A DNA stretch of 61,383 bases from Actinomadura roseirufa (GTDB lineage: Bacteria; Actinomycetota; Actinomycetes; Streptosporangiales; Streptosporangiaceae), in contig NZ_CAACVB010000018.1 of NCBI RefSeq assembly GCF_900659635.1, positions 1 through 61,383 on the forward strand. Direction: 5' to 3'. A program made the translations under genes and the position numbers. Under the pieces are notes generated by a model. The model saw only the letters and a program-made list of their open reading frames with translations, searched no databases and was not told where the DNA came from. Shown here piece after piece: positions 52,965 through 61,383 of the stretch. How positions within the stretch are numbered: position 1 is the first letter of the stretch; every line of letters starts with the position of its first letter.

Positions 52965-54125
52965 TCAGAAGTAGTCGAGCGAGAACGGCGCGGCGGCGAA
53001 GGCGGCGGACAGGGCGGGCAGGGCACCGGATCCGCCGTCGCCGGCCAGCCCGGCGCGCAGCAGCGTGGCGACGGGGATCCCGGCGAAGAGGGCGGCGAGG
53101 CCGCGGGCGCCGAGCCGCACGGCCCCCGCGGGCTCGGCACGGCGCTCCAGGCGCCCCCGCCCGTCCGCGACGCTCAGGTGCCAGGCCCCGTGGTGCGCGG
53201 GACGCGGCGGGTCGTCGATCACCAGCGGCACCTCGGCGGTGACCCCGGCCGGGTAGCCGCGCGCCTCGAACGCCGCGGGCGCGTCCACGACGCGCAGCAG
53301 CCACTGTTTGCGGCGGACGGCGTCCACCTCGCGCTCGCGGGGCAGCCACAGCGCCGCGTCCATGGGCGCGACGCACGCGCGCACGGTGGCGGCGGTGGAG
53401 GAGCCGGAGCCGACGAGCGCCCACAGCGCCCGCAGCGTGCGCTCGGAGCGGGCCACCAGCCGGGTGACCTCGAACGCCGTGTCGCCGTCCGCCCAGCGGT
53501 AGGACAGGAAGCCGTCCTCGGCGAGGTAGGCGAAGTCGTCACCGGTCAGCAGGAACGCCCGCCACATCGCCTCGTTCCAGGCGACGGGACCGCTGTCGAG
53601 GCCGCTCTCGTGCGCGCGGGCGATCACTGCCGCCACCTCGGCGGCGTCGCGCGGCTCCACGCGGCGCACCGGGACGCTTTCGGCGGCGACCGTGCGCAGG
53701 CCCTCCGCGGGGAACTCGATCTCGTGCAGGGCGCCCGCGTGCTCGTAGCCGACGGAGCGGTACAGCGACGTCGTCGCCGGGTAGAGCATCGACAGCGGGT
53801 GCCCGAGGTCGGCGCAGCGCTCCAGCAGCTCCGTCATCAGCGCGCGGCCGAGGCCCCGGCCGCGTTCCTCCGGCGCGACGGCGACCCCGCCGACCCCGCC
53901 CATGGACACGGCCCGGCCATGCCACCACTGTCTCAGGTCGTGGAGACGTGCCATGGCCACGACGCGGCCGTTCTCGAACCCGGCGAACTGGCGTCCCGCC
54001 TCCATCGCGGGCCGCGCGACGACGGCCGACCGTTCCCACTCCTCGTCCCCGACGCGCCCGAAGGCGCGTGACCGGAGGTCGCGGGTGAGGTCGTACTCCC
54101 CCGGCTCGAGCGCGCGAATCTCCAT
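52965..54125 (-). CDS. Eis-like GNAT N-acetyltransferase
   Basis: The 386-residue protein matches the Eis architecture: an N-terminal GNAT domain, a second degenerate GNAT domain and a sterol-carrier-like C-domain. The acetyl-CoA loop is VAVAPEERGRGLGRALM near residue 85, and ATTSLYRSVGYEHAG completes the first fold. It ends in PFSLDYF, and in Eis the terminal Phe carboxylate takes part in catalysis. Eis acetylates aminoglycosides or host proteins in mycobacteria; the role here is unknown. A terminator separates it from yebC, so it may have its own promoter. Confidence 0.9.
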   Translation of the reverse strand: MEIRALEPGEYDLTRDLRSRAFGRVGDEEWERSAVVARPAMEAGRQFAGFENGRVVAMARLHDLRQWWHGRAVSMGGVGGVAVAPEERGRGLGRALMTELLERCADLGHPLSMLYPATTSLYRSVGYEHAGALHEIEFPAEGLRTVAAESVPVRRVEPRDAAEVAAVIARAHESGLDSGPVAWNEAMWRAFLLTGDDFAYLAEDGFLSYRWADGDTAFEVTRLVARSERTLRALWALVGSGSSTAATVRACVAPMDAALWLPREREVDAVRRKQWLLRVVDAPAAFEARGYPAGVTAEVPLVIDDPPRPAHHGAWHLSVADGRGRLERRAEPAGAVRLGARGLAALFAGIPVATLLRAGLAGDGGSGALPALSAAFAAAPFSLDYF

Positions 54126-54157
54126 GATCCAGACGATAGGGCACCGCCGGGGACGCC

Positions 54158-54193
54158 GACGCCGCCGCGCCCGGGACGGGCCGCGGCGGCGTC
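54158..54193 (-). terminator. terminator after yebC
   Basis: GACGCCGCCGCG (54158-54169) and CGCGGCGGCGTC (54182-54193) form a perfect 12-bp stem with a 12-nt loop. It starts 26 nt after the yebC stop codon and ends the pdxT-yebC transcript before the Eis-like gene. Confidence 0.8.
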
Positions 54194-54219
54194 GTTCGGC
54201 GTCGTCCGGCGCCGGGCCC

Positions 54220-54975
54220 TCAGGCGTCGAGCGCGGCCATGACCTCGTCGGCCACGTCGAAGTTGGCGTAGATCTCCTGGACGTCGTCGGAGTCCTCGAG
54301 GGCGTCGAGCAGGCGGAACACCTTCTTGGCGTTCTCCTCGTCCAGCGGGACGGTGACGCTCGGCAGGAACTTGCTCTCGGCCGACTCGTAGTCGATGCCG
54401 GCCTCCTGCAGCGCGGTGCGGACCGCGACCAGGTCCCCGGCCTCGCTGACGACCTCGAAGTTCTCCTCGTCCAGCTCGTTGACCTCCTCGGCGCCCGCGT
54501 CCAGCACGGCCATCATGAGGTCGTCCTCGCTCGTGCCGCCCTTGGGCACGATGACGACGCCCTTGCGGGCGAACATGTAGGAGACCGAGCCCGGGTCGGC
54601 GAGCGAGCCGCCGTTGCGGGTGAGCGCGACGCGGACCTCGGAGGCGGCCCGGTTGCGGTTGTCGGTCAGGCACTCGATGAGCACGGCGACCCCGCCGGGG
54701 GCGTAGCCCTCGTAGGTGATGTTCTGCCAGTCGGCGCCCCCGGCCTCCTCACCGGCGCCGCGCTTGCGCGCGCGCTCGATGTTGTCGTTGGGGACCGAGT
54801 TCTTCTTCGCCTTGTAAATGGCGTCGTACAGGGTGGGGTTGGCGTCGGGATCACCGCCGCCGGTCCGGGCCGCCACCTCGATGTTCTTGATCAGCTTGGC
54901 GAAGAGCTTGCCCCGCTTGGCGTCGAGGGCGGCCTTCTTGTGCTTGGTCGTCGCCCATTTGGAATGGCCGGACAT
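54220..54975 (-). CDS. yebC: YebC/PmpR family protein
   Basis: The 251-residue protein begins with [20 protein letters not shown], the family hallmark, and has GTGDPDANP-like segment [16 protein letters not shown]. Members act as transcription regulators or, as recently shown for some, relieve ribosome stalling at proline stretches. It lies three bases after pdxT and upstream of ruvCAB, as in many bacteria. The ATG at 54975 follows GAGGATTGACAG. Confidence 0.96.
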   Translation of the reverse strand: MSGHSKWATTKHKKAALDAKRGKLFAKLIKNIEVAARTGGGDPDANPTLYDAIYKAKKNSVPNDNIERARKRGAGEEAGGADWQNITYEGYAPGGVAVLIECLTDNRNRAASEVRVALTRNGGSLADPGSVSYMFARKGVVIVPKGGTSEDDLMMAVLDAGAEEVNELDEENFEVVSEAGDLVAVRTALQEAGIDYESAESKFLPSVTVPLDEENAKKVFRLLDALEDSDDVQEIYANFDVADEVMAALDA

Positions 54976-54978
54976 CTG

Positions 54979-55599
54979 TCAATCCTCCTCAACCATCGCC
55001 CGGCGCACCAGATCGGCGAAGTAGTGGTGCACGCGGAAGTCGCCCGTCAGCTCCGGGTGAAAGGCGGTCGCCATGAGGCGTCCCTGCCGGACGGCGACGA
55101 TCCTACCGGCGTTCGGGCCGGTCTCGGCGCGTCCGAGGACCTCGACGGCGGCTCCGACGGACTCCACCCAGGGTGCGCGGATGAAAACGGCGTGGTACGG
55201 CGTGTCCCCCATACCGGTCAGCGGAACGGCCGACTCGAAGGAGTCGACCTGCCGTCCGAAGGCGTTGCGCCGCACCGTCATGTCGATCCCGCCGACGGTC
55301 TCCTGACCGGTGACGCCGCCCCGGATCCGGTCCGCCAGCATGATCATGCCGGCGCAGGAGCCGTAGGCGGGCAGGCCGGCCTCGATCCGCTTGCGCAGCG
55401 GCTCGAGCAGGTCGAACGAGCGCGCCAGGCGCCACATCGTGGTGGACTCGCCGCCGGGCAGCACCAGCCCGTCGACCCGGTCCAGTTCCTCGGGGCGGCG
55501 GACGCCCAGGGCCCGTGCCCCGGCCGCCTCCAGGGCGCGGGCGTGCTCGCGCACGTCGCCCTGCAGGGCGAGGACACCGATCGTCGGCACGGCAGTCAC
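54979..55599 (-). CDS. pdxT: pyridoxal 5'-phosphate synthase glutaminase subunit
   Basis: PdxT releases ammonia from glutamine for PdxS. The 206-residue class I glutaminase has [10 protein letters not shown] at the N-terminus, the nucleophile Cys82 in YGSCAGMI and the catalytic His/Glu in [11 protein letters not shown] at 55599 is chosen because GGAAGG lies eight bases upstream; the open frame beyond it does not match the family. Unusually, one unrelated gene separates it from pdxS. Confidence 0.95.
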   Translation of the reverse strand: MTAVPTIGVLALQGDVREHARALEAAGARALGVRRPEELDRVDGLVLPGGESTTMWRLARSFDLLEPLRKRIEAGLPAYGSCAGMIMLADRIRGGVTGQETVGGIDMTVRRNAFGRQVDSFESAVPLTGMGDTPYHAVFIRAPWVESVGAAVEVLGRAETGPNAGRIVAVRQGRLMATAFHPELTGDFRVHHYFADLVRRAMVEED

Positions 55600-55699
55600 G
55601 AATGCACCTTCCGAGGGGGTGGTACGCACGGGTTCGTCCCAACTTTAGACGTCCCGTACAACGTTCCAGGACCGGGAGAGCCTTCCCGGGGCGCCCGGG

Positions 55700-56314
55700 T
55701 CAGGCGTGCTTGAAGCGGCGCAGCGGCAGCTCGAGCGGCAGGAACCCGTCGGCGCCGCGGTCGGCGATGCCCCGGCCGAACATGTGCGCCGCGGCCAGCG
55801 CCAGCCCGAACTCCTCGGGGTCGAACGGCAGCGGCACGTCCGGCGCGCCCTCGTCGATCGGCCGCCAGAAGGGCCGCTCGGCGGGCAGCCGCTCGCCCTG
55901 GTCGACGACGACGCCGTCCTCGGCGGTCACGAACACCTCCCGGCGCAGCTCGCCGGACTCGTACCAGCGGAACCAGCAGCCGTGGATGACGGTGTGCAGG
56001 ACGAGCACGCCGCAGAGCGAGCCGGGCAGGGCCGCGGCGGCGGTGTCGGCGATACGGCGGGCGTCGTCGTCGAGGTGGAACAGCCGCCGGTCGCACAGCA
56101 GGAGGGCCCGGTCGAAGGCGCCGACGAACAGCTCGTCCTCGTAGGGCCAGAGCGCGAAGTCGAGGACCGTGTCACCGGTCTCGGTCAGGGTGTCCGCCGG
56201 GTAGAGGCCGCGCGCGATCGTCGCGGCGGCGGCCGGATCGGGCACCAGGCCCGGCCGGAACACCTCGGTGGGTTCACCCGCGCTCGCGCACGCCAGCGCG
56301 ACCGACCAAGCCAT
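55700..56314 (-). CDS. DUF6928 family protein
   Basis: A 204-residue soluble protein of unknown function. Its layout fits actinobacterial DUF6928: ARGLYPADTLTETGDT, then VGAFDRALLLCDRRL, then VLHTVIHGCWFRWYESGELR. ERLPAERPFWR and PLPFDPEEFGLALA come near the end. No signal peptide, membrane segment or catalytic motif is apparent. The ATG follows GGGAGGGGAGAGC. It lies between pdxS and pdxT in the same direction, with a terminator on its pdxS side. Confidence 0.75.
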   Translation of the reverse strand: MAWSVALACASAGEPTEVFRPGLVPDPAAAATIARGLYPADTLTETGDTVLDFALWPYEDELFVGAFDRALLLCDRRLFHLDDDARRIADTAAAALPGSLCGVLVLHTVIHGCWFRWYESGELRREVFVTAEDGVVVDQGERLPAERPFWRPIDEGAPDVPLPFDPEEFGLALAAAHMFGRGIADRGADGFLPLELPLRRFKHA

Positions 56315-56453
56315 GCTCTCCCCTCCCGCGGCCGGGCACCGCCCAGGGGCCTCGACCCCTCACCGCCCGCGCCGCCAGCGTAAACCCTCGACCGGCACGG
56401 TGTGGAGGGGGGACCCCCGGTCGGCGCGAGATCGCCGGGGCGGGACGGTGGCC

Positions 56454-56476
56454 CCGGGCCGCCCGAGGCGGCCCGG
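56454..56476 (-). terminator. terminator after pdxS
   Basis: CCGGGCCGCC (56454-56463) and GGCGGCCCGG (56467-56476) pair perfectly around a 3-nt loop, six bases after the pdxS stop codon. It would separate pdxS from the DUF6928 and pdxT genes. Confidence 0.8.
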
Positions 56477-56482
56477 AGCGGT

Positions 56483-57400
56483 TCACCAGCCGCGGCCGGC
56501 GAACTTCTGGTCCTCGCCGAGGGAGGCGACGCTGATGCCGACCATGGCCTCGCCGAGACCGCGGGAGACCTTGGCGATCACGTCGGGGTCGTCGTGGAAG
56601 GTGGTGGCCTTCACGATCGCCTCGGCGCGCTGGGCGGGGTTGCCGGACTTGAAGATGCCGGAGCCGACGAACACGCCCTCGGCGCCGAGCTGCATCATCA
56701 TGGCGGCGTCGGCGGGCGTGGCGATGCCGCCGGCGGTGAACAGCACCACGGGCAGCTTCCCGGCCCGCGCGACCTCCTTGACCAGCTCGTAGGGGGCCTG
56801 AAGCTCCTTGGCCGCCACGTACAGCTCGTCCTCGGGCAGGCCCTGGAGCCGGCGGATCTGCTGCCGGATCTGCCGCATGTGGGTGGTGGCGTTGGAGACG
56901 TCGCCGGTGCCGGCCTCGCCCTTGGAGCGGATCATCGCCGCGCCCTCGGTGATGCGGCGCAGCGCCTCGCCGAGGTTGGTGGCGCCGCAGACGAACGGCA
57001 CGGTGAAGGCCCACTTGTCGATGTGGTTGTCGTAGTCGGCCGGGGTGAGGACCTCGGACTCGTCGACGTAGTCGACGCCGAGGGCCTGCAGCACCCGCGC
57101 CTCGACGAAGTGGCCGATGCGGGCCTTGGCCATCACCGGGATGGAGACCGCCGAGATGATCCCGTCGATCATGTCGGGGTCGCTCATCCGGGAGATGCCG
57201 CCCTCGGCGCGGATGTCGGCGGGGACCCGCTCCAGGGCCATCACGGCGACGGCGCCGGCGTCCTCAGCGATCTTGGCCTGCTCGGGGGTGACGACGTCCA
57301 TGATCACGCCGCCCTTGAGCATCTCCGCCATGCCGCGCTTCACACGGGCGGTCCCGGTGGCGGGCGCGGTGTTCTCCGGGGCGGGACTGGAAGTGGACAC
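56483..57400 (-). CDS. pdxS: pyridoxal 5'-phosphate synthase lyase subunit
   Basis: PdxS builds PLP from ribose 5-phosphate, glyceraldehyde 3-phosphate and ammonia supplied by PdxT. The (beta/alpha)8 protein is highly conserved: [20 protein letters not shown], a catalytic lysine in [12 protein letters not shown], and [12 protein letters not shown]. Two starts are close. GAGGA directly abuts the ATG at 57406 but is six bases from GTG 57400, so GTG is preferred (305 residues). Confidence 0.95.
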   Translation of the reverse strand: MSTSSPAPENTAPATGTARVKRGMAEMLKGGVIMDVVTPEQAKIAEDAGAVAVMALERVPADIRAEGGISRMSDPDMIDGIISAVSIPVMAKARIGHFVEARVLQALGVDYVDESEVLTPADYDNHIDKWAFTVPFVCGATNLGEALRRITEGAAMIRSKGEAGTGDVSNATTHMRQIRQQIRRLQGLPEDELYVAAKELQAPYELVKEVARAGKLPVVLFTAGGIATPADAAMMMQLGAEGVFVGSGIFKSGNPAQRAEAIVKATTFHDDPDVIAKVSRGLGEAMVGISVASLGEDQKFAGRGW

Positions 57401-57520
57401 GGGCATTCCTCACGTGGACCGACAACAGGGCAGTTTCCATGATATTGCCTGCTCGCACGGCTCCTCGACCCGGCATTGTGTCAGGGCCGCGGCCGTACCT
57501 CTTACGCGATGACCGTTGAC

Positions 57521-58549
57521 CTAGGGGATGTACGGCTTGCCGTCGTTCAGCAGCACGACCCAGACCTGCCCGGGCGCGAAGGCGATCGGCCTGCCGTCCG
57601 CGGTGGTGTACGCGGTTCCCCGCCCCTCCGCCGGCCGCGACCATCTGGCCTCGTAGGACCTGCCGTCGCGCAGGACGAGGGCGCGGCCCGTCCCGACCGT
57701 CTGGATCAGCGGGGTGTAGCTGCCCAGGAAGTCGTGGAACTGCGACCGGACGGTCCGCGCGTACTGGACGACGATCGTCCGGCCGCCGAGCCTGCCGCCC
57801 TCCGCGGCGAGGTCGGGCCGCCCGCCCCAGCTGGCCAGCCAGCGCCTGTCCTTGGCCGACCAGGTGAACGCCATGGTCGTCGTGGGCCAGGTGGCGGTGA
57901 AGGTCCGCAGCGGCGTCCCGCCCGCCGGCGCCGGGCCGAACCGGAAGCCGATGTCGCGCGGCGCGGCGGCCCGCGGCGCCTGCCTGAGCAGGGCCCCGGG
58001 GTCGGCGTACAGGTTGTAGGGCGCCGGTTTGGTCCCGGCGCGGAAGTAGGCGGATCCGGCCTTCTCCTGGGAGACGTCGTACACCGGCGCCTGCCGGACG
58101 TACTTCTTCATCTTGCTCTGGACGCCCGAGAACGCGAAGGCCGGGCCGCCGAACTGCGGCAGGATGTGCAGGTCGGAGATCCGGGCGCTGCGGACCGGCC
58201 CGACGCGCTTGGGCAGCCGGGACGAGAAGACCGCCATCAGCCGGGTCTCGCCGCCCTCGACCTGCTCGACGTAGACGATGTCGGCGGCCGACACCCCGGT
58301 CTGCGGCATCGCGGGCCGGGTGTTCTCGATCTTGACGGCGAGCACCGGGCCGCGCGGCCCGGCCGGGCCGCCGGTGAACGGGTGCGTCGTCGGCGCGGTG
58401 CCACCGGGCGTGCCGCCCGGGGCACCGGGCGGCGCCGCGCGATCCGGGCCGTCCGATCCGGAGCAGGCCGACAGCGCGGCGCCGAGGACGAGGGCCCCGA
58501 GCGCCGCGCCGGCACCGCTCCGGCCGGTTCTGTCCCACGTGCTTGGCAC
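57521..58549 (-). CDS. DUF3048 family lipoprotein
   Basis: The 342-residue protein has a signal peptide ending in the lipobox LSAC (Cys29), so it is likely anchored outside the membrane. The rest matches DUF3048: IENTRPAMPQTGVSAADIVY, MAVFSSRLPKRVGPVRSARI and VWVVLLNDGKPYIP at the end. The family function is unknown (YerB of B. subtilis belongs to it). GTG at 58549 follows GGAGGCTTGCATC; the open frame further upstream is a shadow of neighbouring genes. Confidence 0.9.
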   Translation of the reverse strand: MPSTWDRTGRSGAGAALGALVLGAALSACSGSDGPDRAAPPGAPGGTPGGTAPTTHPFTGGPAGPRGPVLAVKIENTRPAMPQTGVSAADIVYVEQVEGGETRLMAVFSSRLPKRVGPVRSARISDLHILPQFGGPAFAFSGVQSKMKKYVRQAPVYDVSQEKAGSAYFRAGTKPAPYNLYADPGALLRQAPRAAAPRDIGFRFGPAPAGGTPLRTFTATWPTTTMAFTWSAKDRRWLASWGGRPDLAAEGGRLGGRTIVVQYARTVRSQFHDFLGSYTPLIQTVGTGRALVLRDGRSYEARWSRPAEGRGTAYTTADGRPIAFAPGQVWVVLLNDGKPYIP

Positions 58550-58634
58550 GATGCAAGCCTCCCTGTGACGATCTGCCAGAGGGTAGCGAACGCTCGCGGG
58601 CGCCCCGGCCGGGCGGGGCGGCCGGAGGGCGGGG

Positions 58635-59177
58635 TCAGATCCCCGGCGGGTCGTCGTCGATCTCGAAGAAGCCCGGCAGCGGGGCGCGGCCCGCCAGCGG
58701 CAGCACCCGGATGAGCAGCTTGCGGCGCGCGATCCGGGCCTGGGCGACGGCGTCGTTGTAGAACCGGCGGGCGTAGGCGACCTTGGCGGCGGCCGAGGAC
58801 AGCTCCTCCAGCACGGCGTCGCCGTCGCCGTCGGCGCGGGCGCCGAGCGTGCCGACGAACTCGGGCTGGTCGACGACGGCGCGCAGCGCCCGCGACAGGT
58901 CGCTCTCGGCGAACTCCCGGTTGTCGGCGTCGGCGGTGCGGGCCTCGTGCGCGGCGGTGGCCAGCACCAGGCTGGTGGCCGGGTCCAGCAGGCGGGACGC
59001 GGCCAGCTCCAGCGCGGCGGCGGCCCGGCGGACCAGCGCGGCGTCCAGCGCGGCGCGGGCGGTCTCGACCCGGACGTGCAGCCGGTCGAGCCGGGTCGCC
59101 CGCCACGACACGTACCCACCGGCGAGGAAGACCACGGCGACCCAGAACAGGACGTCGATGATCCAGTCATAGAGCAC
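58635..59177 (-). CDS. LemA-like membrane protein
   Basis: A 180-residue protein with one membrane helix near the N-terminus (DVLFWVAVVFLAGGYV). It is followed by a helical region RLDRLHVRVETARAALDAAL that resembles LemA proteins. A later segment AYARRFYNDAVAQARIARR supports this, as does a related gene in the same place in Streptomyces. The function is unknown. The start GTG at 59177 is tentative. It lies 11 bases after pimA, so probably in the same operon. Confidence 0.75.
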   Translation of the reverse strand: MLYDWIIDVLFWVAVVFLAGGYVSWRATRLDRLHVRVETARAALDAALVRRAAAALELAASRLLDPATSLVLATAAHEARTADADNREFAESDLSRALRAVVDQPEFVGTLGARADGDGDAVLEELSSAAAKVAYARRFYNDAVAQARIARRKLLIRVLPLAGRAPLPGFFEIDDDPPGI

Positions 59178-59188
59178 CGCGCACCGCC

Positions 59189-60358
59189 CTAGGCACCGAG
59201 GCCGGACTCGACCACGCCGCCGTGGTCGAGGGCCACCGTCTCGTACACCCGGAGCACGTCCCGGGCGACGGCCGACCAGTCGTAGGCGCGGACGGCGGCG
59301 CGGGCCTCCGCGGACAGCTGCTTGCGCCGGGCGGGGTCGTCCAGCAGCTCGCCGGCCGCGGCCGCCAGCGCGTCGTGGTCGCCGGCGGGGAACAGCGCCC
59401 CGGCGCGGCCGCCGAGCAGCACCCGGTCGAACGCCTCGATGTCGCTGGCGAGGATGGGGGCTCCCGCGGACATGGCCTCGGCCAGCACGATGCCGAAGCT
59501 CTCGCCGCCGGTGTTGGGCGCGACGAACACGTCCACCGAGTGGTAGGCGCGGATCTTGTCCTGCTCGCTGACCATGCCGAGGACGACGACGCGGTCGCGC
59601 AGCTCGGGCGAGACCCGGGCCACGGCGTCGTCGGCGTCGCCGGGGCCGGCGAGCAGCAGCCGCAGCGCGGGCCTGCGCCGGCCGAGGATCTCGAAGGCGC
59701 GCAGGAGCACCTGAAGGCCCTTGCGGGGCTCGTCCATCCGGCCGAGGAAGCCCAGGGCTCCCCCGGGGGCCGCGTCGTCGCCGCCGCGCGGCCCGCCGCG
59801 GCCGGGCCAGCCGGGCAGCGGGTCGGCCATCGCGTACCGCTCGGTCGCGACGCCGTTGGGAATCAGCACCGCGTCGCCGCCGAGGTGCTCGACCAGGGTG
59901 GTCCGGGCCGCCTCCGACACCGCGATCCGGCCGGTGATCTTCTCCAGGGCGCTCTGCAGGATCGGCGCGGTGACCGACACCACGCGGGACCGCTCGTAGG
60001 AGGCGTGGAAGGTGCCGACGATGGGGCCGTCCGCGGCCCAGCACGCCAGCAGGCCCAGGGAGGGCGCCGCGGGCTCGTGCACGTGCAGGACGTCGAAGGC
60101 GCCCTCGTTGATCCAGCGCCGGACCCGCCCGGCCGACAGGAAGCCGAACGCCAGCCGGGCCACCGAGCCGTTGTAGGGGACGGGGACCGCCCGTCCGGCG
60201 GAGACGACGTAGGGCGGGAGCTCGGCGTCGTCGTCGGCCGGGGTGATGACCGACACGTGGTGGCCGAGCGCGCCCAGCGCCTCGGCCAGGTCGCGGATGT
60301 GCTGCTGGACGCCTCCGGGGACGTTCCAGGTGTAGGGGCAGACGAGCCCGACCCTCAC
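59189..60358 (-). CDS. pimA: phosphatidyl-myo-inositol mannosyltransferase (PimA-like)
   Basis: The 389-residue GT4 glycosyltransferase adds mannose from GDP-mannose to phosphatidylinositol, the first step of PIM synthesis at the inner membrane face. The N-terminus VGLVCPYTWNVPGGVQQH is diagnostic. HVHEPAAPSLG and GTFHASYERSR lie in the acceptor domain, and GFLGRMDEPRKG and ESFGIVLAEAM in the nucleotide-sugar domain. GTG overlaps the acyltransferase stop codon. PimB-type activity cannot be excluded, but the position favours PimA. Confidence 0.9.
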   Translation of the reverse strand: MRVGLVCPYTWNVPGGVQQHIRDLAEALGALGHHVSVITPADDDAELPPYVVSAGRAVPVPYNGSVARLAFGFLSAGRVRRWINEGAFDVLHVHEPAAPSLGLLACWAADGPIVGTFHASYERSRVVSVTAPILQSALEKITGRIAVSEAARTTLVEHLGGDAVLIPNGVATERYAMADPLPGWPGRGGPRGGDDAAPGGALGFLGRMDEPRKGLQVLLRAFEILGRRRPALRLLLAGPGDADDAVARVSPELRDRVVVLGMVSEQDKIRAYHSVDVFVAPNTGGESFGIVLAEAMSAGAPILASDIEAFDRVLLGGRAGALFPAGDHDALAAAAGELLDDPARRKQLSAEARAAVRAYDWSAVARDVLRVYETVALDHGGVVESGLGA

Positions 60359-61281
60359 CGCGGCGCCTCTCCGAGATCCTCGACCCAGACCTTCTGCAGC
60401 ATGTGCCAGTCCTCCGGATGCGCGGAGATGCCCTCCTCGAAGACCCGCGCCAGCTCCTGGGTCATGGCCCGGATCCTCTCCTGCCGGACGCCCGCGCCGG
60501 GGATCTGGATCTCCTCGTGCACGCGCGCCGCCCAGTACTCGCCTTCGTACCACAACGTCACCGGGATCAGCGCTGCGCCGGTCTGGATCGCGAGCGCGGC
60601 GGCCACGGCGGGCATCCGCGCGGTGGCGCCGAAGAACTCGACGTCGACGCCGGTGTCGGTCAGGTCGCGGTCGACGACCAGGCACACCGGGCGCCCCGCG
60701 CGCAGGCGCTGCGCCATCCGCCCGAACGCGGCGGCGCCCTTGTGGGGCAGGACCTCCATGCCGAGGCCCTCGCGGAACTCCACGAACCGGTCGAACAGGG
60801 AGGCGGGTTCGAGCCGTTCGGCGACGGTGGTGAACGGGTGGCCCCGGTGCACCAGCCAGGCGCCCGCGTGCTCGTAGTTGCCCATGTGGGGAAGGGCCAG
60901 GATGACGCCGCGGCCCGCGTCGAGGTTGGCGAAGATCTTCTTGTCGCCGGTGACCCGCATCCGGCCGAGGATCCGCTCCCGGTCGTACTCGGGAAGCCGG
61001 AACACCTCCAGCCAGTACCGGAAGTACGAGCGCAGCACGCGCTTGCTGAGGACGCGGACCTCGTCGTCGACCGCGTCCTTGCCGAGGACGCGGCACAGGT
61101 TCCGCTCCAGCTGCCGCACCCCGCCGCCGTACCGGTGCCACGTGCGGTCGGCGAGCGCGGTGAACGCCAGCCGCGCCGCCCCCTCGGGCATCTTGCGGAC
61201 GATGGTCCAGCCCATCGCGTACACGGCGTCGGTCACCTCGTCGCGAAGCGACGACGCCCGGTCGCGGTCGGGCTGGGTCAC
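60355..61281 (-). CDS. patA: phosphatidylinositol mannoside acyltransferase
   Basis: This 308-residue LPLAT-family enzyme transfers a fatty acyl chain to the mannose of PIM. The catalytic motif is seen as LPHMGNYEHAG (His and Glu), and ALIPVTLWYEGEYW belongs to the acceptor region. It is related to LpxL/HtrB lipid A acyltransferases. The GTG start overlaps the stop codon of the gene entering from the right edge. With pimA and the probable pgsA it forms the standard PIM operon. Confidence 0.9.
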   Translation of the reverse strand: MTQPDRDRASSLRDEVTDAVYAMGWTIVRKMPEGAARLAFTALADRTWHRYGGGVRQLERNLCRVLGKDAVDDEVRVLSKRVLRSYFRYWLEVFRLPEYDRERILGRMRVTGDKKIFANLDAGRGVILALPHMGNYEHAGAWLVHRGHPFTTVAERLEPASLFDRFVEFREGLGMEVLPHKGAAAFGRMAQRLRAGRPVCLVVDRDLTDTGVDVEFFGATARMPAVAAALAIQTGAALIPVTLWYEGEYWAARVHEEIQIPGAGVRQERIRAMTQELARVFEEGISAHPEDWHMLQKVWVEDLGEAPR

Positions 61282-61383
61282 GGGCGCGGCTCCGGGCCGG
61301 TCCGCGCGGCGCCGGTCCCGGCGGTCCGGCGGAACGGCCGCGACACCGGGCGGCCGGGGGCCGGGGCGTCCGCGGGGGCGGCG
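61278..61383 (-). CDS. C-terminal tail of an upstream gene, probably phosphatidylinositol-phosphate synthase (partial)
   Basis: A frame open from the right edge ends with TGA at 61278-61280, overlapping the patA GTG (GTGA). The visible 34 residues are Pro/Ala/Arg/Gly-rich and carry no diagnostic motif. The assignment to PgsA rests only on the conserved order pgsA-patA-pimA in actinobacteria and on the coupling overlap. Confidence 0.45.
   Translation of the reverse strand, partial: AAPADAPAPGRPVSRPFRRTAGTGAARTGPEPRP

Overview
The window is very GC-rich (roughly 70-75%). It uses many GTG starts and some TTG and ATC starts, and neighbouring genes often overlap by 4 nt (ATGA/GTGA). The 16S leader carries the TTGAGAACTCAACAGCGTG element seen in actinomycete rrn operons, and genes for mycolate-free actinobacterial housekeeping are present: phosphatidylinositol mannosides, PdxST, a bifunctional Rel and a long-tailed YajC. 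Gene order resembles the Streptomyces chromosome core (pheST/rplT/infC, aroE/mltG/ruvX/alaS, hisS/relA/secDF/ruvABC, pdxST/pim), but the complete argCJBDFRGH cluster is unlike Streptomyces, where argG is elsewhere. My inference is an actinomycete of the Streptosporangiales/Thermomonosporaceae type, chromosomal core region.

Layout: 1-0.5 kb, 5' end, leader and tandem promoters of a 16S rRNA gene read leftward. 0.7-2.7 kb, tyrS and an alkyladenine DNA glycosylase. 2.8-11.5 kb, the whole arginine pathway argC-J-B-D-F-R-G-H on the minus strand, with tandem ARG-box-like sites in front of argC. 11.6-14.0 kb, a divergent marR and drug-export ABC transporter operon whose first gene appears leaderless. 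14.3-20.0 kb, pheST, a soluble PAS histidine kinase and a STAS anti-anti-sigma protein. 20.2-22.9 kb, infC-rpmI-rplT-spoU; infC starts at ATC and has a structured leader with a terminator-like hairpin. 23.1-26.9 kb, an accessory island: Nudix, PfkB-like kinase, HIT protein and a membrane-anchored alpha/alpha-toroid (squalene-cyclase-repeat) protein.

26.9-35.3 kb, aroE-mltG-ruvX-alaS, two small membrane proteins (DUF6167, DUF948), rarA and a PAP2 membrane phosphatase. 35.4-37.3 kb, a three-gene membrane/secreted set (DUF6153-like, DUF3105, DUF305), possibly metal-related. 37.4-39.5 kb, a DUF349 coiled-coil protein and a membrane-anchored cyclophilin. 39.7-43.5 kb, a metallo-beta-lactamase-fold hydrolase, hisS and aspS on the plus strand. 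43.6-50.4 kb, relA/spoT, apt, secF, secD and yajC from a promoter near 50.5 kb. 50.5-55.6 kb, ruvCAB, an Eis-like acetyltransferase, yebC and pdxT. 55.7-61.4 kb, a DUF6928 protein, pdxS, a DUF3048 lipoprotein, a LemA-like membrane protein, and pimA, patA and the tail of what is probably pgsA.

Most of the window is ordinary core metabolism and translation. The least explained parts are the Nudix/PfkB/HIT/toroid island, the infC leader, the operator-rich argC-marR intergenic region, the DUF6153/DUF3105/DUF305 set, the strong hairpin before apt, and the insertions of DUF6928 and Eis-like genes into conserved operons. No CRISPR array, insertion sequence, tRNA gene or phage gene was seen.
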